Shown here: one piece after another, positions 27,123 through 36,330 of the stretch | Position numbering within the stretch: the stretch's first letter is position 1 | Layout of the letters: every line of letters starts with the position of its first letter | NCBI GenBank assembly: GCA_003712055.1 | Contig: RHLJ01000007.1 | Location: 49,512 to 113,511, forward strand | Direction: 5' to 3' | Source of the DNA: Balneola sp. | Lineage (GTDB): Bacteria; Bacteroidota; Rhodothermia; Balneolales; Balneolaceae | DNA: 64,000 bases | Notes under the pieces: model-generated | What the model saw: only the letters and a program-made list of their open reading frames with translations | What the model was told of the DNA's origin: nothing | The model's database searches: none | Made by a program: the position numbers and the translations under genes

Positions 27123-28064
27123 TTAGTCTTTTTTTCGAAATGCTTCAAGGTATTCTAAACCTTCTAAGTTACGTCGTCTTCCAAAAGGAACGATTTGGTA
27201 TTGATATTTTTGGAGAGCTGTTGAGTCATACAAAGTTTCCCGAATTTGTTCCTCAAAAATATTTGCCACATTCTTTTCATAGAAACTATGAATCTGTTTT
27301 TCCAGTGAAGGATCGTCTAGTTCTCGGAATAAGTTTAAATAAAGGCTGCTCTGTACATAGTCAAGAGACGACAAATAGGCACATCGGTAAAAACTATATC
27401 TCAAATGGGTTGCATCACTATTGTTTGAATTAAATAAACGCCATTCATTTTCCGATAGAGTTCCAGTTGAGTATTTATAATTCACACTATCAGGAAAAGT
27501 AATACTAATAATCATGCGTATTGTCCTATTCGAAATTGGTAAACGACAATTTTGAGGACTACTTAAATAGAGGAGGGAAATATATTTTTGTCGTTCTTCT
27601 TCACTAGAAAATATACCATTATTAATATATGCATCCTCTTTAAGTGACCTTATATCTAAATAATTGAACTCAGATAACATGTATGCATCAATGGCTTTTA
27701 CATGAAGATCACTTATGTCATCAAAATCTTCCTGTGTAGAAAGCAATAAGTTAGAAATAAGATAGGTTTCTAAAGACTTTTGACTCAAAGAAGTATTCAA
27801 AGTATCAAAAGTATCAATTGCTGTTTGAACTTGTGGTTCAACTTTATTCTCAACTAGATTCTCTATATAGAAATTGAATCCAAGGATACTAATGACTGTA
27901 AATAGTGTAAGCGCTACACCGACAATTCTAAAAAGCTTATTCGCAAAATCTTCCCATAATCTTCGTTTCAAAAGCTCCCAGGTTTCCTCATTCATTTCTG
28001 CTACTGGAGGAATTGGCCCTCTATACTCTTTTTTATCCTTCTTCTTAAGCGTGAATTTTTTCAT
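27123..28064 (-). CDS. Unrecognised membrane-anchored protein
   Basis: A 313-residue protein without a family I can name. A basic cytoplasmic N-terminus (MKKFTLKKKDKKEYRG) precedes one transmembrane helix (about 44-68, RIVGVALTLFTVISILGFNFYI); the remaining ~240 residues are mostly helical and likely exported or periplasmic, with a possible coiled coil just after the helix (ENLVENKVEPQVQTAIDTF). It is AT-rich and lies in a run of three unknown genes on the same strand, with a 175 bp gap to the next. Function unknown. Confidence 0.6.
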   Translation of the reverse strand: MKKFTLKKKDKKEYRGPIPPVAEMNEETWELLKRRLWEDFANKLFRIVGVALTLFTVISILGFNFYIENLVENKVEPQVQTAIDTFDTLNTSLSQKSLETYLISNLLLSTQEDFDDISDLHVKAIDAYMLSEFNYLDIRSLKEDAYINNGIFSSEEERQKYISLLYLSSPQNCRLPISNRTIRMIISITFPDSVNYKYSTGTLSENEWRLFNSNNSDATHLRYSFYRCAYLSSLDYVQSSLYLNLFRELDDPSLEKQIHSFYEKNVANIFEEQIRETLYDSTALQKYQYQIVPFGRRRNLEGLEYLEAFRKKD

Positions 28065-28239
28065 GAGGTCCCCTTTATTTAATATTCATACTTCTCTGTT
28101 ATAGATTATTTAGGAGTATAAATCACTAAAATGAATTATTCACTCTTTAAGCTTAAATTCTATAAAAGAGTAATTTGAAACTACGTGCTTATTTATCAGC
28201 ACAGATGAGATAAAGGTTAGTAGGCTCTATGAAAACCTA

Positions 28240-29649
28240 TCAACCGGGCAGTTTCTCTAAAAGTTCGAGTATTTGAGGAGCTAGTTTGACCACTAATTCC
28301 TGGCCTTTCTTCCCTGTTTTGAACACATTCTCTGCAAAAGTGTGACCATCATTAAACTTATCGACAAAACCCCAGAGCTTTTTCATGCCTGATGATTTTT
28401 TAATGGCTTCGGGATCCGTTTCATTTTTTAATTGCTCAAGGTCTCGAATTAGTGATTGAAGCTCCGTATGAACAAGAGTTTCTTCTTTTAATGAAGTGGC
28501 TATTTGCTCAAGTAAGTCGGTGATCGCAGTAATATCCTGCTCCATTGAAATCATCTGGTTGATATAAGCCGAATTACTTAATGAAAAATTAACATTTGTA
28601 GATGAGGAAACACTTTTTTCTAAAAGCTTCATAAATTTTTCAAGATTGTTTTCCTGAAGTTTTATGATTCGTTGCATGGAAACTAGCTCATGATTCAAAA
28701 GGTCAATTTTATTTTCATATTTGGCAATTAAGATAGGATCATTAAAGTATTGGTCTGGTTTAACAGCACCGGACATCATCAAGCCATACTCATTGAAAGC
28801 TTTTTCAACGACTTCTTCTTCCCCGCTTTCTGTATTAACGAATAATTTTACGATACGTTCTTGTTGTTCAATACGGACCCGAGGTTTTTCATCAGGGTAT
28901 TTTTCTCGTAAGTATGTACCAAAATAGCGAAGTACTTCGGCTCCGAAATCGAAGTGTTCTGGCTCAAATTCTATACTTCTTGAAAAGGTTTCTGGTGAAG
29001 AGTAATCATTGATCATCGACTGTACTTGTTCAATTGCAAAAGCATGTGCCAAGCGAATTGAAGAATGTATAATATCAAAAACCGATTCTATTGTTTTATA
29101 AGATGGAAAAGTCGTTTTAAGCGGAATTCGGTAGGCAGCTTCATAATGGAGTGTCTTCCTTAGTGACTTAAATAATTTTTGAATAGAAGATATAGTTCGG
29201 TATTCAAATTCTACGTGCGGTGAAATTCTTCTAACAGTATCTAAAAAATGAAGAAAAAAATATAAATAGATTGCATTTGAAGGGTTTTCAAGGTCAGAAC
29301 TTGGAATAACACAATCTGTTGTTACCGAATAAATCTCATTAAAGCCTACACGTTCAGTAAATTCTAAGTCTATACCTAAATGTTTAGTAAATTCTAAGTC
29401 AATACCTTCATTATAAAACCCCAATTCAGGGTCAGCAAAAAAAGTGTAAAAGTTAAATTCAGGAGAAATTTCTGATATATCGGAAATTTTAATTAGGTCA
29501 AATGGGTGGTTTAATGGATATTCTTTAAGAAGCTCAATATGTAGTAGCTCAGTTTTCTTATCAAAATGAACCTCAGCTAATGGCTCTGAACCATAAAAAA
29601 GAGCTCCATATTCGGAATCATATTCTGTAAAATCTATTCTTAATGACAT
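28240..29649 (-). CDS. Unrecognised soluble protein with C-terminal coiled coil
   Basis: A 469-residue protein with no signal peptide or transmembrane helix. The N-terminal ~300 residues are mixed alpha/beta; from about 315 it is a coiled coil (KYENKIDLLNHELVSMQRII...QENNLEKFMKLLEKS and ITDLLEQIATSLKEE), ending in an amphipathic helical tail (FKTGKKGQELVVKLAPQILELLEKLPG). Residues 83-101 hold a ten-residue tandem duplication (GIDLEFTKHL, GIDLEFTERV). No catalytic motif is obvious. It may work with the membrane proteins on either side, but nothing in sequence proves it. Confidence 0.6.
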   Translation of the reverse strand: MSLRIDFTEYDSEYGALFYGSEPLAEVHFDKKTELLHIELLKEYPLNHPFDLIKISDISEISPEFNFYTFFADPELGFYNEGIDLEFTKHLGIDLEFTERVGFNEIYSVTTDCVIPSSDLENPSNAIYLYFFLHFLDTVRRISPHVEFEYRTISSIQKLFKSLRKTLHYEAAYRIPLKTTFPSYKTIESVFDIIHSSIRLAHAFAIEQVQSMINDYSSPETFSRSIEFEPEHFDFGAEVLRYFGTYLREKYPDEKPRVRIEQQERIVKLFVNTESGEEEVVEKAFNEYGLMMSGAVKPDQYFNDPILIAKYENKIDLLNHELVSMQRIIKLQENNLEKFMKLLEKSVSSSTNVNFSLSNSAYINQMISMEQDITAITDLLEQIATSLKEETLVHTELQSLIRDLEQLKNETDPEAIKKSSGMKKLWGFVDKFNDGHTFAENVFKTGKKGQELVVKLAPQILELLEKLPG

Positions 29650-29715
29650 AAATTTATTCAGCCTTAATAGGCTCTTTTACTTCTTCAAAAGTCAGGGTGT
29701 AACGTCCGCACATAG

Positions 29716-30351
29716 TCAGGCAAATAGGTTAAATATCCAATCTTTAATGAGTATGAAAAACGTAACGGCAAAGATCAATGTAGGATAGAAATAAATGTGA
29801 GATTCATTCATGCCTACAAGATATCTATATAGCATTTTCAATCGAATCTTAAATAATTCATATGATCGAAACCCATAACCTGGTAAACCTATGTAGTTGT
29901 CATTATATCCATCTACCCCGACACGAAAACCTTCTTCAGAAAAGAGCACTTCTGTCCAATGTTCAGGAATAGTTGTTTTCTCTATTCTATAGTTCTTTAT
30001 CCTGTGTTCAGGGACACTTTCGAGTGTAACTAAATAATTATAAACAATTTTCTGCACATACTTTTTAATTGAAATATGTGCATAAACCGCTTGTCTTTGG
30101 TGTATATAAATCTCTTTTAGCCTTCCTGATAGGAGGATGTAGTATCTGTAGTAAATGATGAGATAGAAGGCCAGCGCAAAAAACTCCAACCGGTCTGGAT
30201 TAGAAAAGGTAATTCCTCCACCTAAAAACTTGAATTCCGATTCAAACGAACCCCCAGCGAAATAGTAGACAAGGGCTAAAAAAGAGATCGTACTCAATAT
30301 TTTAGCTCGTTTCCCGAGTTGATCAATTTCTTTTTCGGTTAATGGATTCAT
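29716..30351 (-). CDS. Unrecognised three-helix membrane protein
   Basis: A 211-residue protein with hydrophobic segments at about 15-32 (ILSTISFLALVYYFAGG), 52-72 (EFFALAFYLIIYYRYYILLSG) and 187-209 (IYFYPTLIFAVTFFILIKDWIFNLF), and a ~110-residue soluble loop between helices two and three. It is upstream of the 469-residue gene on the same strand (66 bp gap), so is probably the first gene of the trio. Not recognised. Confidence 0.6.
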   Translation of the reverse strand: MNPLTEKEIDQLGKRAKILSTISFLALVYYFAGGSFESEFKFLGGGITFSNPDRLEFFALAFYLIIYYRYYILLSGRLKEIYIHQRQAVYAHISIKKYVQKIVYNYLVTLESVPEHRIKNYRIEKTTIPEHWTEVLFSEEGFRVGVDGYNDNYIGLPGYGFRSYELFKIRLKMLYRYLVGMNESHIYFYPTLIFAVTFFILIKDWIFNLFA

Positions 30352-30541
30352 TGATTCCTAATAAGGGTACGTTATATTAATACAAATAATAAGTTAAGGT
30401 GTAAAAATGAAGCTAGAAGTACAACGGTCTTTTGGGAATAAAGAGTAATACGATCGGCTTTAGGGTTACAAAAACAACCCTTGCATCAAACAGGAAATCC
30501 CTGTTCTTTAGTGACTCATTCTAACTAACGGGATTCATGAA

Positions 30542-32746
30542 ATGGGGAAGACACTAACCCTGATCACAGCAGCTATTCTATTCATTTCTTTATCTGCTGT
30601 TCAGGCTCAGGAAAAAACGAAATTTGAAATAGCCGATGGGTTGAAAGCACAGAATATTTCTGTTTCAGCTGTTACTAAAGACGGGAAATTTGTGGTTGTT
30701 CGTGTAGCTGGCCGAGGCGATCGGTTGGGGGTTAATCACGACCGTTTCGCAGATCCAACCTATGTTCAAAAGAACACGGCTGAATATTTACTCATCGATA
30801 CCGAAAGTGGAGAGCAAGAGGAATTGCTTCCTCCGGGTTCTCAGGTAAGTGGTTTTTTCTTTTCCAATGACGATTCCAAATTGGCTTATCTCAAATTGGT
30901 TGATCAGCGCTACCAGTTGTTCGTATATGAGGTAAATCGTAACCGACATCGCCAGATAAAACCAAAAACGGATCTCGAACTCTCCGACTATTTCCTGTAT
31001 TGGCATCCGGATGATTCAGCCATTATTGTTGGCTTGCGTGCTGAGAACTGGAGAGCCAAAGCGGATTCTATGTATAAGGAATTAGCAGAAGGCCCCATCA
31101 CAGTTCAAACATCAGACAGCACAACTCTTGCCTGGGCACGAGTGTGGAGTCAGGAAAGAAAAAATCATGTGGCATCTATTAACCTTTCAAATCGAAATGT
31201 GACCATTCTTACCGATGAAGGCCTGATCGATGATTTGGTATTGGAAGAAAACGCAAAGCACCTGGTCTATAGCAGAACCTTTGTATTGAAAACAGTGTAC
31301 GGCCGTGGTGATGATTCGGAGTATGAATTCTATAAACTGAACCTGGAGGATATGTCGGTTGATACCTTGCTAGAACGCACGACTGATTATCCTAACTGGG
31401 ATTGGAATAATGCCGGAAGTGCCTACGCTTATGAGGAAGACGGCAAAATTTTTATTCAACAAGCAGAAACCTCTTCTCCCAGAGAAATCACTGCTGGAGC
31501 GTATGAATTCATTGCAGATGAAGATACAACTGAACTCGAGTTTTCTGTGCTTAGATGGCATCCACAGGATCAGAAGATTCTATTGCAGTCGGAAAAAGGG
31601 TATCACTTAAGTGGATTGGATAGCGGCTCGGTTGAAATGGTTTATACCTTCCCTAAAAATCCCAATAAAGCACCAAGAAGATGGATAGCTCATTGGTCGC
31701 AGGATGGGGCGTACCTGTACTTGGGTTATTCAGCTCGTGATAAATGGGAGCGTGGAATTACACGGTACAACCTCGAAACTCAAAGCATGGAAGATCTTCG
31801 CATCGACGGAGATGTATATTCAGGCTGGGTTTTTCCTGAAGAGTCAGATGTAATTTTTTTCGAGCAGAGTGATGGAGCTCATCCTAATGAATTATTTGTT
31901 GCAGATGCTCAAATGCAAAATGTACGTCAGCTTACTCAGATACATGATTGGGCGGCCAATAAGCAACTGGCAACTTCCGAGCTCATCCAATACACCGATA
32001 TTGATGGAGATACACTGTATGGGGTGCTTTATTATCCAGTAGATTATGAGGAAGGTAAACGATATCCACTGGTAGCTTATGTGTATGAGACCTTTTTCAA
32101 TAATGGATTTAATACCTTTATCAATATCCTTACGGCCCAAAATTACTTTGTACTTCGTCCATCCGTGGATTTAGAGCGTGGGTATCCGGGCGAAGCCTGG
32201 ATGAAAGGGGTAATGCCAGCCATCAATAAACTGGTAGACCGGGGATTAGTGGACCCAAATAAGCTAGGCGTTCAGGGGATTTCTTATGGTGGGTATGCAG
32301 CCAATCTCTTAATTACCCAAACAGATCGATTTGCTGCTGCCATAAATACTTCTGGTAAGGTTAACATTATATCATTCCTTGGTGATTCTCCTAAAATCAC
32401 GACACGAAATTACAACGCCGCAGAAGTTGGACAGGATCGCATAGGGCAATCTCTATGGGAAGCGGAAGACAAATACATTGCACATTCAGCAGTGATGTAT
32501 GCCGACCGAATCAAAACTCCATTACTAATGCTAACCGGTGAAGGCGACTGGAACGTGCCTGAAACCAATCAGCGTGAAATGTACTATGCACTTCGTCGCC
32601 TGGATAAGAAAGTGAAATGGGTACATTATCGTTATGGTGGTCATGGGGCTGGTCGTGCCGGGCGTGTTGAAGATTATTATCACCACTGGGAAACGGTGCT
32701 CGATTGGTATGAGGAGCATTTCTTTCCAGAGGAGGACGAGGAATAA
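30542..32746 (+). CDS. S9 family prolyl oligopeptidase/dipeptidyl aminopeptidase
   Basis: A 734-residue secreted peptidase. Signal peptide MGKTLTLITAAILFISLSAVQAQ, then a ~450-residue beta-propeller (repeated segments such as VTKDGKFVVVRVAGRGD and LRWHPQDQKILLQSE), then an alpha/beta-hydrolase domain with Ser in GISYGGYAANLL (about 581), Asp in GEGDWNVPETN (about 667) and His in YGGHGAGRAG (about 699). It removes dipeptides or cleaves after proline in peptides in the periplasm. The DUF418 gene follows with no gap. Upstream, 30462-30481 holds a small hairpin (AGGGTT/AACCCT) in an otherwise featureless 190 bp. Confidence 0.92.
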   Translation: MGKTLTLITAAILFISLSAVQAQEKTKFEIADGLKAQNISVSAVTKDGKFVVVRVAGRGDRLGVNHDRFADPTYVQKNTAEYLLIDTESGEQEELLPPGSQVSGFFFSNDDSKLAYLKLVDQRYQLFVYEVNRNRHRQIKPKTDLELSDYFLYWHPDDSAIIVGLRAENWRAKADSMYKELAEGPITVQTSDSTTLAWARVWSQERKNHVASINLSNRNVTILTDEGLIDDLVLEENAKHLVYSRTFVLKTVYGRGDDSEYEFYKLNLEDMSVDTLLERTTDYPNWDWNNAGSAYAYEEDGKIFIQQAETSSPREITAGAYEFIADEDTTELEFSVLRWHPQDQKILLQSEKGYHLSGLDSGSVEMVYTFPKNPNKAPRRWIAHWSQDGAYLYLGYSARDKWERGITRYNLETQSMEDLRIDGDVYSGWVFPEESDVIFFEQSDGAHPNELFVADAQMQNVRQLTQIHDWAANKQLATSELIQYTDIDGDTLYGVLYYPVDYEEGKRYPLVAYVYETFFNNGFNTFINILTAQNYFVLRPSVDLERGYPGEAWMKGVMPAINKLVDRGLVDPNKLGVQGISYGGYAANLLITQTDRFAAAINTSGKVNIISFLGDSPKITTRNYNAAEVGQDRIGQSLWEAEDKYIAHSAVMYADRIKTPLLMLTGEGDWNVPETNQREMYYALRRLDKKVKWVHYRYGGHGAGRAGRVEDYYHHWETVLDWYEEHFFPEEDEE

Positions 32747-33958
32747 TTGTCCGATAATATGAAACCAACTATTGGGTCGGAACGACTAGAGGTAATTGAC
32801 GCATTACGAGGATTTGCTCTGTTTGGGATATTATTCGCAAACCTCTACAGCTTCGTCGGATACAACACAATGGCTCCGGAAGAAATTAAAGCGTTGCCGA
32901 ACCTAGATCTGGGCATGCTGTTTTTTATCGACTGGTTTGTCGAAGGTAAATTCTACGGAATCTTTTCTATTCTTTTTGGGGTCGGCTTTGCCCTTCAGTT
33001 AGAGCGTTTCCGTAATACGGGCGATAACTTTATTGCCTTTTGGTTTAGGCGTATGATTGTGCTGTGCTGTTTCGGGTTATTACATATGTATCTGGTTTGG
33101 AACGGAGACATTCTTACCCTCTATAGCCTACTAGGTATGTTATTGCCATTATTTATGAATCTATCGAACAGGGCTCTAATTCGATGGGTCGGGGTACTGC
33201 TGGTAATTCCGATACTCATTTATGGTTTGCTGTATGTTACTCAGGATTCTTCGTTCTGGGGATCCATGAGGGGTTATTCCATGGGTTTGAAAGGAGAATG
33301 GGGATTTTCACATTTGTCTCTTTATGAGATGCGAACATCTGATTCAGCGTTAGAAGTGTTCGTTGTGAATGTTCTCTATGCTATCCCCCGGGCGATGAGC
33401 TATTTGATGACAGGTCGTTATTTTCATGTATTGGGATTATTCCTGATTGGCATTTTGCTTGCTCGCCACTGGTTGCCAAAAATTCGTAATAAGGACATAT
33501 CAGTTCCTAAAGGTGCAATTTGGTTAGGTATAGTTGGGCTGGTTTTTTCCTTCGCATATGCGGTAGTGAAACTCAGATTGGGAGGGAGTTTTGCGTTAAA
33601 CGGAATAGGCTTTATCCAGGTGCTTGTGTACAATATAGGTTCTACAAGTATGGCTGTGGGGATTGCCATGCTCTTCCTTTATTTATGGGCAAGGGGTAAA
33701 GCAAGCGGCGCATTCAGGAATCTTGCACTGCTTGGGCGTATGGCATTAACGAATTACATATTTCAAAATATAATAGCGATTCTGCTATTCTTCGGTTATG
33801 GCTTTGCACTGATGCGCCAGGTCCCCCATATATATCCATCCCTTTATTTGCATTCAGCATTTTGGGACTGCAATGGGTGTTTGGACGTGTATGGCTCAGT
33901 CGATTCAAGCAGGGGCCGCTTGAATTCATATGGCGTAAACTCACCTATCGTTCAGTAA
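32747..33958 (+). CDS. DUF418 family membrane protein, C-terminus apparently frameshifted
   Basis: A 403-residue multi-pass protein: RLEVIDALRGFALFGILFANL is the conserved DUF418/YeiB N-terminus and GRMALTNYIFQNIIAILLFFGYG the start of the DUF418 domain. After MRQVP (about residue 361) the read frame stops resembling the family. In the -1 frame the DNA encodes PPYISIPLFAFSILGLQW, then WLSRFKQGPLEFIWRKLTYR, the classic DUF418 tail, ending at 33972. One extra C in the C5 run at 33823-33827 would restore it. Start is TTG directly after the S9 stop; ATG at 32759 is the alternative. Function of the family is unknown, possibly transport. Confidence 0.8.
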   Translation: MSDNMKPTIGSERLEVIDALRGFALFGILFANLYSFVGYNTMAPEEIKALPNLDLGMLFFIDWFVEGKFYGIFSILFGVGFALQLERFRNTGDNFIAFWFRRMIVLCCFGLLHMYLVWNGDILTLYSLLGMLLPLFMNLSNRALIRWVGVLLVIPILIYGLLYVTQDSSFWGSMRGYSMGLKGEWGFSHLSLYEMRTSDSALEVFVVNVLYAIPRAMSYLMTGRYFHVLGLFLIGILLARHWLPKIRNKDISVPKGAIWLGIVGLVFSFAYAVVKLRLGGSFALNGIGFIQVLVYNIGSTSMAVGIAMLFLYLWARGKASGAFRNLALLGRMALTNYIFQNIIAILLFFGYGFALMRQVPHIYPSLYLHSAFWDCNGCLDVYGSVDSSRGRLNSYGVNSPIVQ

Positions 33959-34105
33959 AAAAAGAGGCTTAAGAATTCATCAAGGTTCTTAATAATCCTC
34001 CTTTCCCCTCTTCCACATTCGCCGTATTTTCATTTCACAAAAAATTCATCAAGGACATGTATCCTGTGTGATCAGAGGATATCATCGAATAAAAAATAAG
34101 AAGGC

Positions 34106-34690
34106 ATGGCAGCAGTTGAATCAACAATGCTGGAGCTTAATACGGTGGCTCCGGATTTCACTCTTCCCATTGTGACAGGTGGGACGTTAAACTTTAACAA
34201 CTATGCTCAAAAGGCGAAAGGAACAGTAATTTGCTTTATTTGCAATCACTGTCCTTTTGTAAAGCATATAAACAAGCAATTGGTGACAATAGCGAACAAA
34301 TATATCCAGCAGGGAATTAGCTTTGTGGCCATTAGCTCCAACGATGTAGAAAACTACCCGGCAGATGCTCCCGATAAGATGGTGGAAGTGGTTCGGGAGG
34401 AAGGATACCCATTTCCGTATCTCTATGATGAAAACCAGGAAGTAGCTAAACTATATGAAGCTGCTTGTACTCCTGATTTCTATTTGTTTGATGGAGATCA
34501 AAAGCTGGTATATCGCGGGCAATTTGATTCAAGTCGACCCGGAAACGGACAGGAAGTAACCGGTGAAGATTTGGAAAGAGCAATTGTGGCGTTAATGGAA
34601 GGTGAGGAACCAGTTTCTTCTCAAATTCCAAGCATTGGATGTAATATTAAATGGAAAGCAGGCAACGCACCTGATTATTTCGGAATATAA
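34106..34690 (+). CDS. Thioredoxin-like (AhpC/TSA-type) protein
   Basis: A 194-residue redoxin. LNTVAPDFTLPIVTGGTLNF is the family opening; the redox centre reads FICNHCPFVKHINKQL (about 45-60), the CxxC variant CNHC found in a common Bacteroidota/cyanobacterial group, with cis-Pro in CTPDFYLFD. Probably a cytoplasmic thiol reductase or peroxidase. ATG at 34127 (MLELNTVAPDF) is an alternative start. pdxH follows after 2 nt. Confidence 0.88.
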   Translation: MAAVESTMLELNTVAPDFTLPIVTGGTLNFNNYAQKAKGTVICFICNHCPFVKHINKQLVTIANKYIQQGISFVAISSNDVENYPADAPDKMVEVVREEGYPFPYLYDENQEVAKLYEAACTPDFYLFDGDQKLVYRGQFDSSRPGNGQEVTGEDLERAIVALMEGEEPVSSQIPSIGCNIKWKAGNAPDYFGI

Positions 34691-34692
34691 AA

Positions 34693-35331
34693 ATGGCAAA
34701 TATCCAGGATTTACGAAGAGAGTATTCTCAATCTGAATTAGATGAGAAGGAAGTAGACTCCAGCCCCGTTAAGCAATTTCAGCTATGGTTTGAACAGGCT
34801 GTGAAGGCTGATATCCTGGAACCCAATGCAATGTCCTTAGCAACGCTGGATTTCCTAACCAGACCGCATAACCGGATTGTGCTTCTAAAAGGATTTGATG
34901 AGAACGGTTTTACCTTTTTCACCAACTATGAAAGTAGCAAAGGAGGAGAGTTGGCGAGCAATCCATACACTTCCTGCTGTTTCTTTTGGAAAGAGCTGGA
35001 ACGTCAGGTGCGTATTGAAGGGGAGGTTTCCAAAATCTCTAAAGAAGAGAGCGAGGCTTATTTCAGATCCAGGCCAAGAATGAGCCAGTTGGGAGCCCTG
35101 GCTTCGCGTCAAAGTATGGAATTACCAGATCGAAATGCCCTGGAACAAAAGTTCGAAGAGCTCCAAAAGGCGTACGAGGGTAAGGAGATCTCAATGCCTG
35201 ATTATTGGGGAGGATATCTAATCTCTCCATGTTACTTTGAGTTTTGGCAGGGGAGGCAGAGTCGGTTGCATGACCGAATTAGCTATACCAAAGAAAAAGG
35301 TGACTGGATAATCAAACGGTTATCGCCTTAA
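34693..35331 (+). CDS. pdxH: Pyridoxamine 5'-phosphate oxidase
   Basis: A 212-residue FMN enzyme. AMSLATLDFLTRPHNRIVLLKGF, FFTNYESSKGGELASNP, and the C-terminal FEFWQGRQSRLHDRI with the final RLSP all match PdxH. It oxidises pyridoxine/pyridoxamine phosphate to PLP, the cofactor of IlvE and the serine palmitoyltransferase encoded in this window. It is in a run of three close same-strand genes with the thioredoxin-like gene and trmB. Confidence 0.95.
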   Translation: MANIQDLRREYSQSELDEKEVDSSPVKQFQLWFEQAVKADILEPNAMSLATLDFLTRPHNRIVLLKGFDENGFTFFTNYESSKGGELASNPYTSCCFFWKELERQVRIEGEVSKISKEESEAYFRSRPRMSQLGALASRQSMELPDRNALEQKFEELQKAYEGKEISMPDYWGGYLISPCYFEFWQGRQSRLHDRISYTKEKGDWIIKRLSP

Positions 35332-35342
35332 CTCTTTTTGTT

Positions 35343-35999
35343 ATGCCAAAGATTAAGGAACAAAGGATGGAAGAAATCCGGACGTTCGATAATACGTTCG
35401 ATTGGCATGACTATAACAGCAAAAACCTTTTTCCTAAAGGAAGCTGGAACTCGGATATCTTTAAGAACGACAACCCCATCGTGTTAGAATTAGCCTGTGG
35501 AAAGGGAGAATATTCGATTGGGCTGGGGCAGCTCCATCCCCAAAAGAACTATGTAGGTTTTGATATAAAAGGAAACCGGATGTGGGTAGGTGCTCAAGAA
35601 GCTCTTGATTTGGGATTAGAGAATGTCCGGTTTTTTAGAGCTTTCATTGATCACTTAGATCAGTTCTTTGCTGAAAAAGAAGTCTCTGAAATCTGGATTA
35701 TTTTCCCGGATCCTCAACTCAAAAAAGACAGGAAGAAACTAACCTCGCCAAAGTTTCTGGAACTCTATCGTCCTCTGCTCAAAAAAGGATCGACTATTAA
35801 TTTGAAAACAGACAGTCCTGAGCTTTATGAATTCACCAAAGAGGTGATTGAGGAGCAGAACCTGATTCTTCATCGGGATGTGGCTGATGTTTACAAAGAG
35901 TGTCCTGATGATCCTGAGCTGAGTATCAGGACCTATTATGAAGGCTTGCACATAAAAAGAGGAAGAACGATCCGCTTTCTTTCTTTTAGTCTGGACTGA
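35343..35999 (+). CDS. trmB: tRNA (guanine-N7-)-methyltransferase
   Basis: A 218-residue SAM-dependent enzyme. VLELACGKGEYSIGLGQLHP is the SAM loop, NYVGFDIKGNRMW the acidic strand end, WIIFPDPQLKKDRKKL the catalytic Asp-containing motif, and LKTDSPELYEF the TrmB signature. It makes m7G46 in tRNA. Eleven nt separate it from pdxH. Confidence 0.95.
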   Translation: MPKIKEQRMEEIRTFDNTFDWHDYNSKNLFPKGSWNSDIFKNDNPIVLELACGKGEYSIGLGQLHPQKNYVGFDIKGNRMWVGAQEALDLGLENVRFFRAFIDHLDQFFAEKEVSEIWIIFPDPQLKKDRKKLTSPKFLELYRPLLKKGSTINLKTDSPELYEFTKEVIEEQNLILHRDVADVYKECPDDPELSIRTYYEGLHIKRGRTIRFLSFSLD

Positions 36000-36010
36000 G
36001 GATTTAATAG

Positions 36011-36160
36011 TCATCCCGGACTTGATTCGGGATCTTGTGGCAAGGCTTAAGATGCTGAAACAAGTTCAGCATGACCTTGAGGGATTTAATGAAAGTGAGC
36101 AAAAGACTAGCCACCACAGATACGGGTCAAAGTCAGGGATGACAGTCGAAAAAAGCTCAC
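36011..36160. repeat. Composite REP-like repeat in the trmB-TetR intergenic region
   Basis: The 331 bp between trmB and the TetR gene starts with ATCCCGGA/TTCGGGAT (36013-36033), then ATGCTGAA-ACAAG-TTCAGCAT (about 36051-36071), and later AGGGATGAC near 36134, together the usual parts of a GTCATCCCGGA-type dispersed repeat. From about 36180 to 36260 a purine-rich stretch is followed by a pyrimidine-rich one. No gene is seen. Confidence 0.65.
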
Positions 36161-36295
36161 ACATCTAATACTTCAAAAAGAAGTAAAAACGACAAAAGAG
36201 AAATTGAAGGAAAAGAAGAAAAAACAATGTGTTTTATTTCCTTTTCTCTTCTTTTAATTCTTTATTACTGAATATTGATTTTCTCCTGAAACTGA

Positions 36296-36323
36296 TTAAC
36301 TTGATCAAGTTAACACTGTTAAC
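36296..36323. promoter_or_regulatory. Paired palindromic operator upstream of TetR regulator
   Basis: A perfect 18 bp palindrome, TTAACTTGATCAAGTTAA (36296-36313), overlaps GTTAACACTGTTAAC (36309-36323), itself symmetrical apart from its centre. They end 8 bp before the TetR start codon, where autorepression would act. Confidence 0.6.
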
Positions 36324-36330
36324 CTAAGAT

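Noticed and set aside
27086..27433. Plus-strand 115-residue frame
   Set aside because: Antisense to the 313-residue gene, with no family resemblance and cysteine/phenylalanine-rich composition.
26864..30541. Genomic island integrated at tRNA-Gly
   Set aside because: No integrase, and no copy of the tRNA 3' end was found before 30542; only the location next to a tRNA supports it.
33974..34060. Direct repeat ATTCATCAAGG downstream of the DUF418 gene
   Set aside because: Two 11 bp copies in AT-rich intergenic DNA; too short to claim a repeat or insertion footprint.
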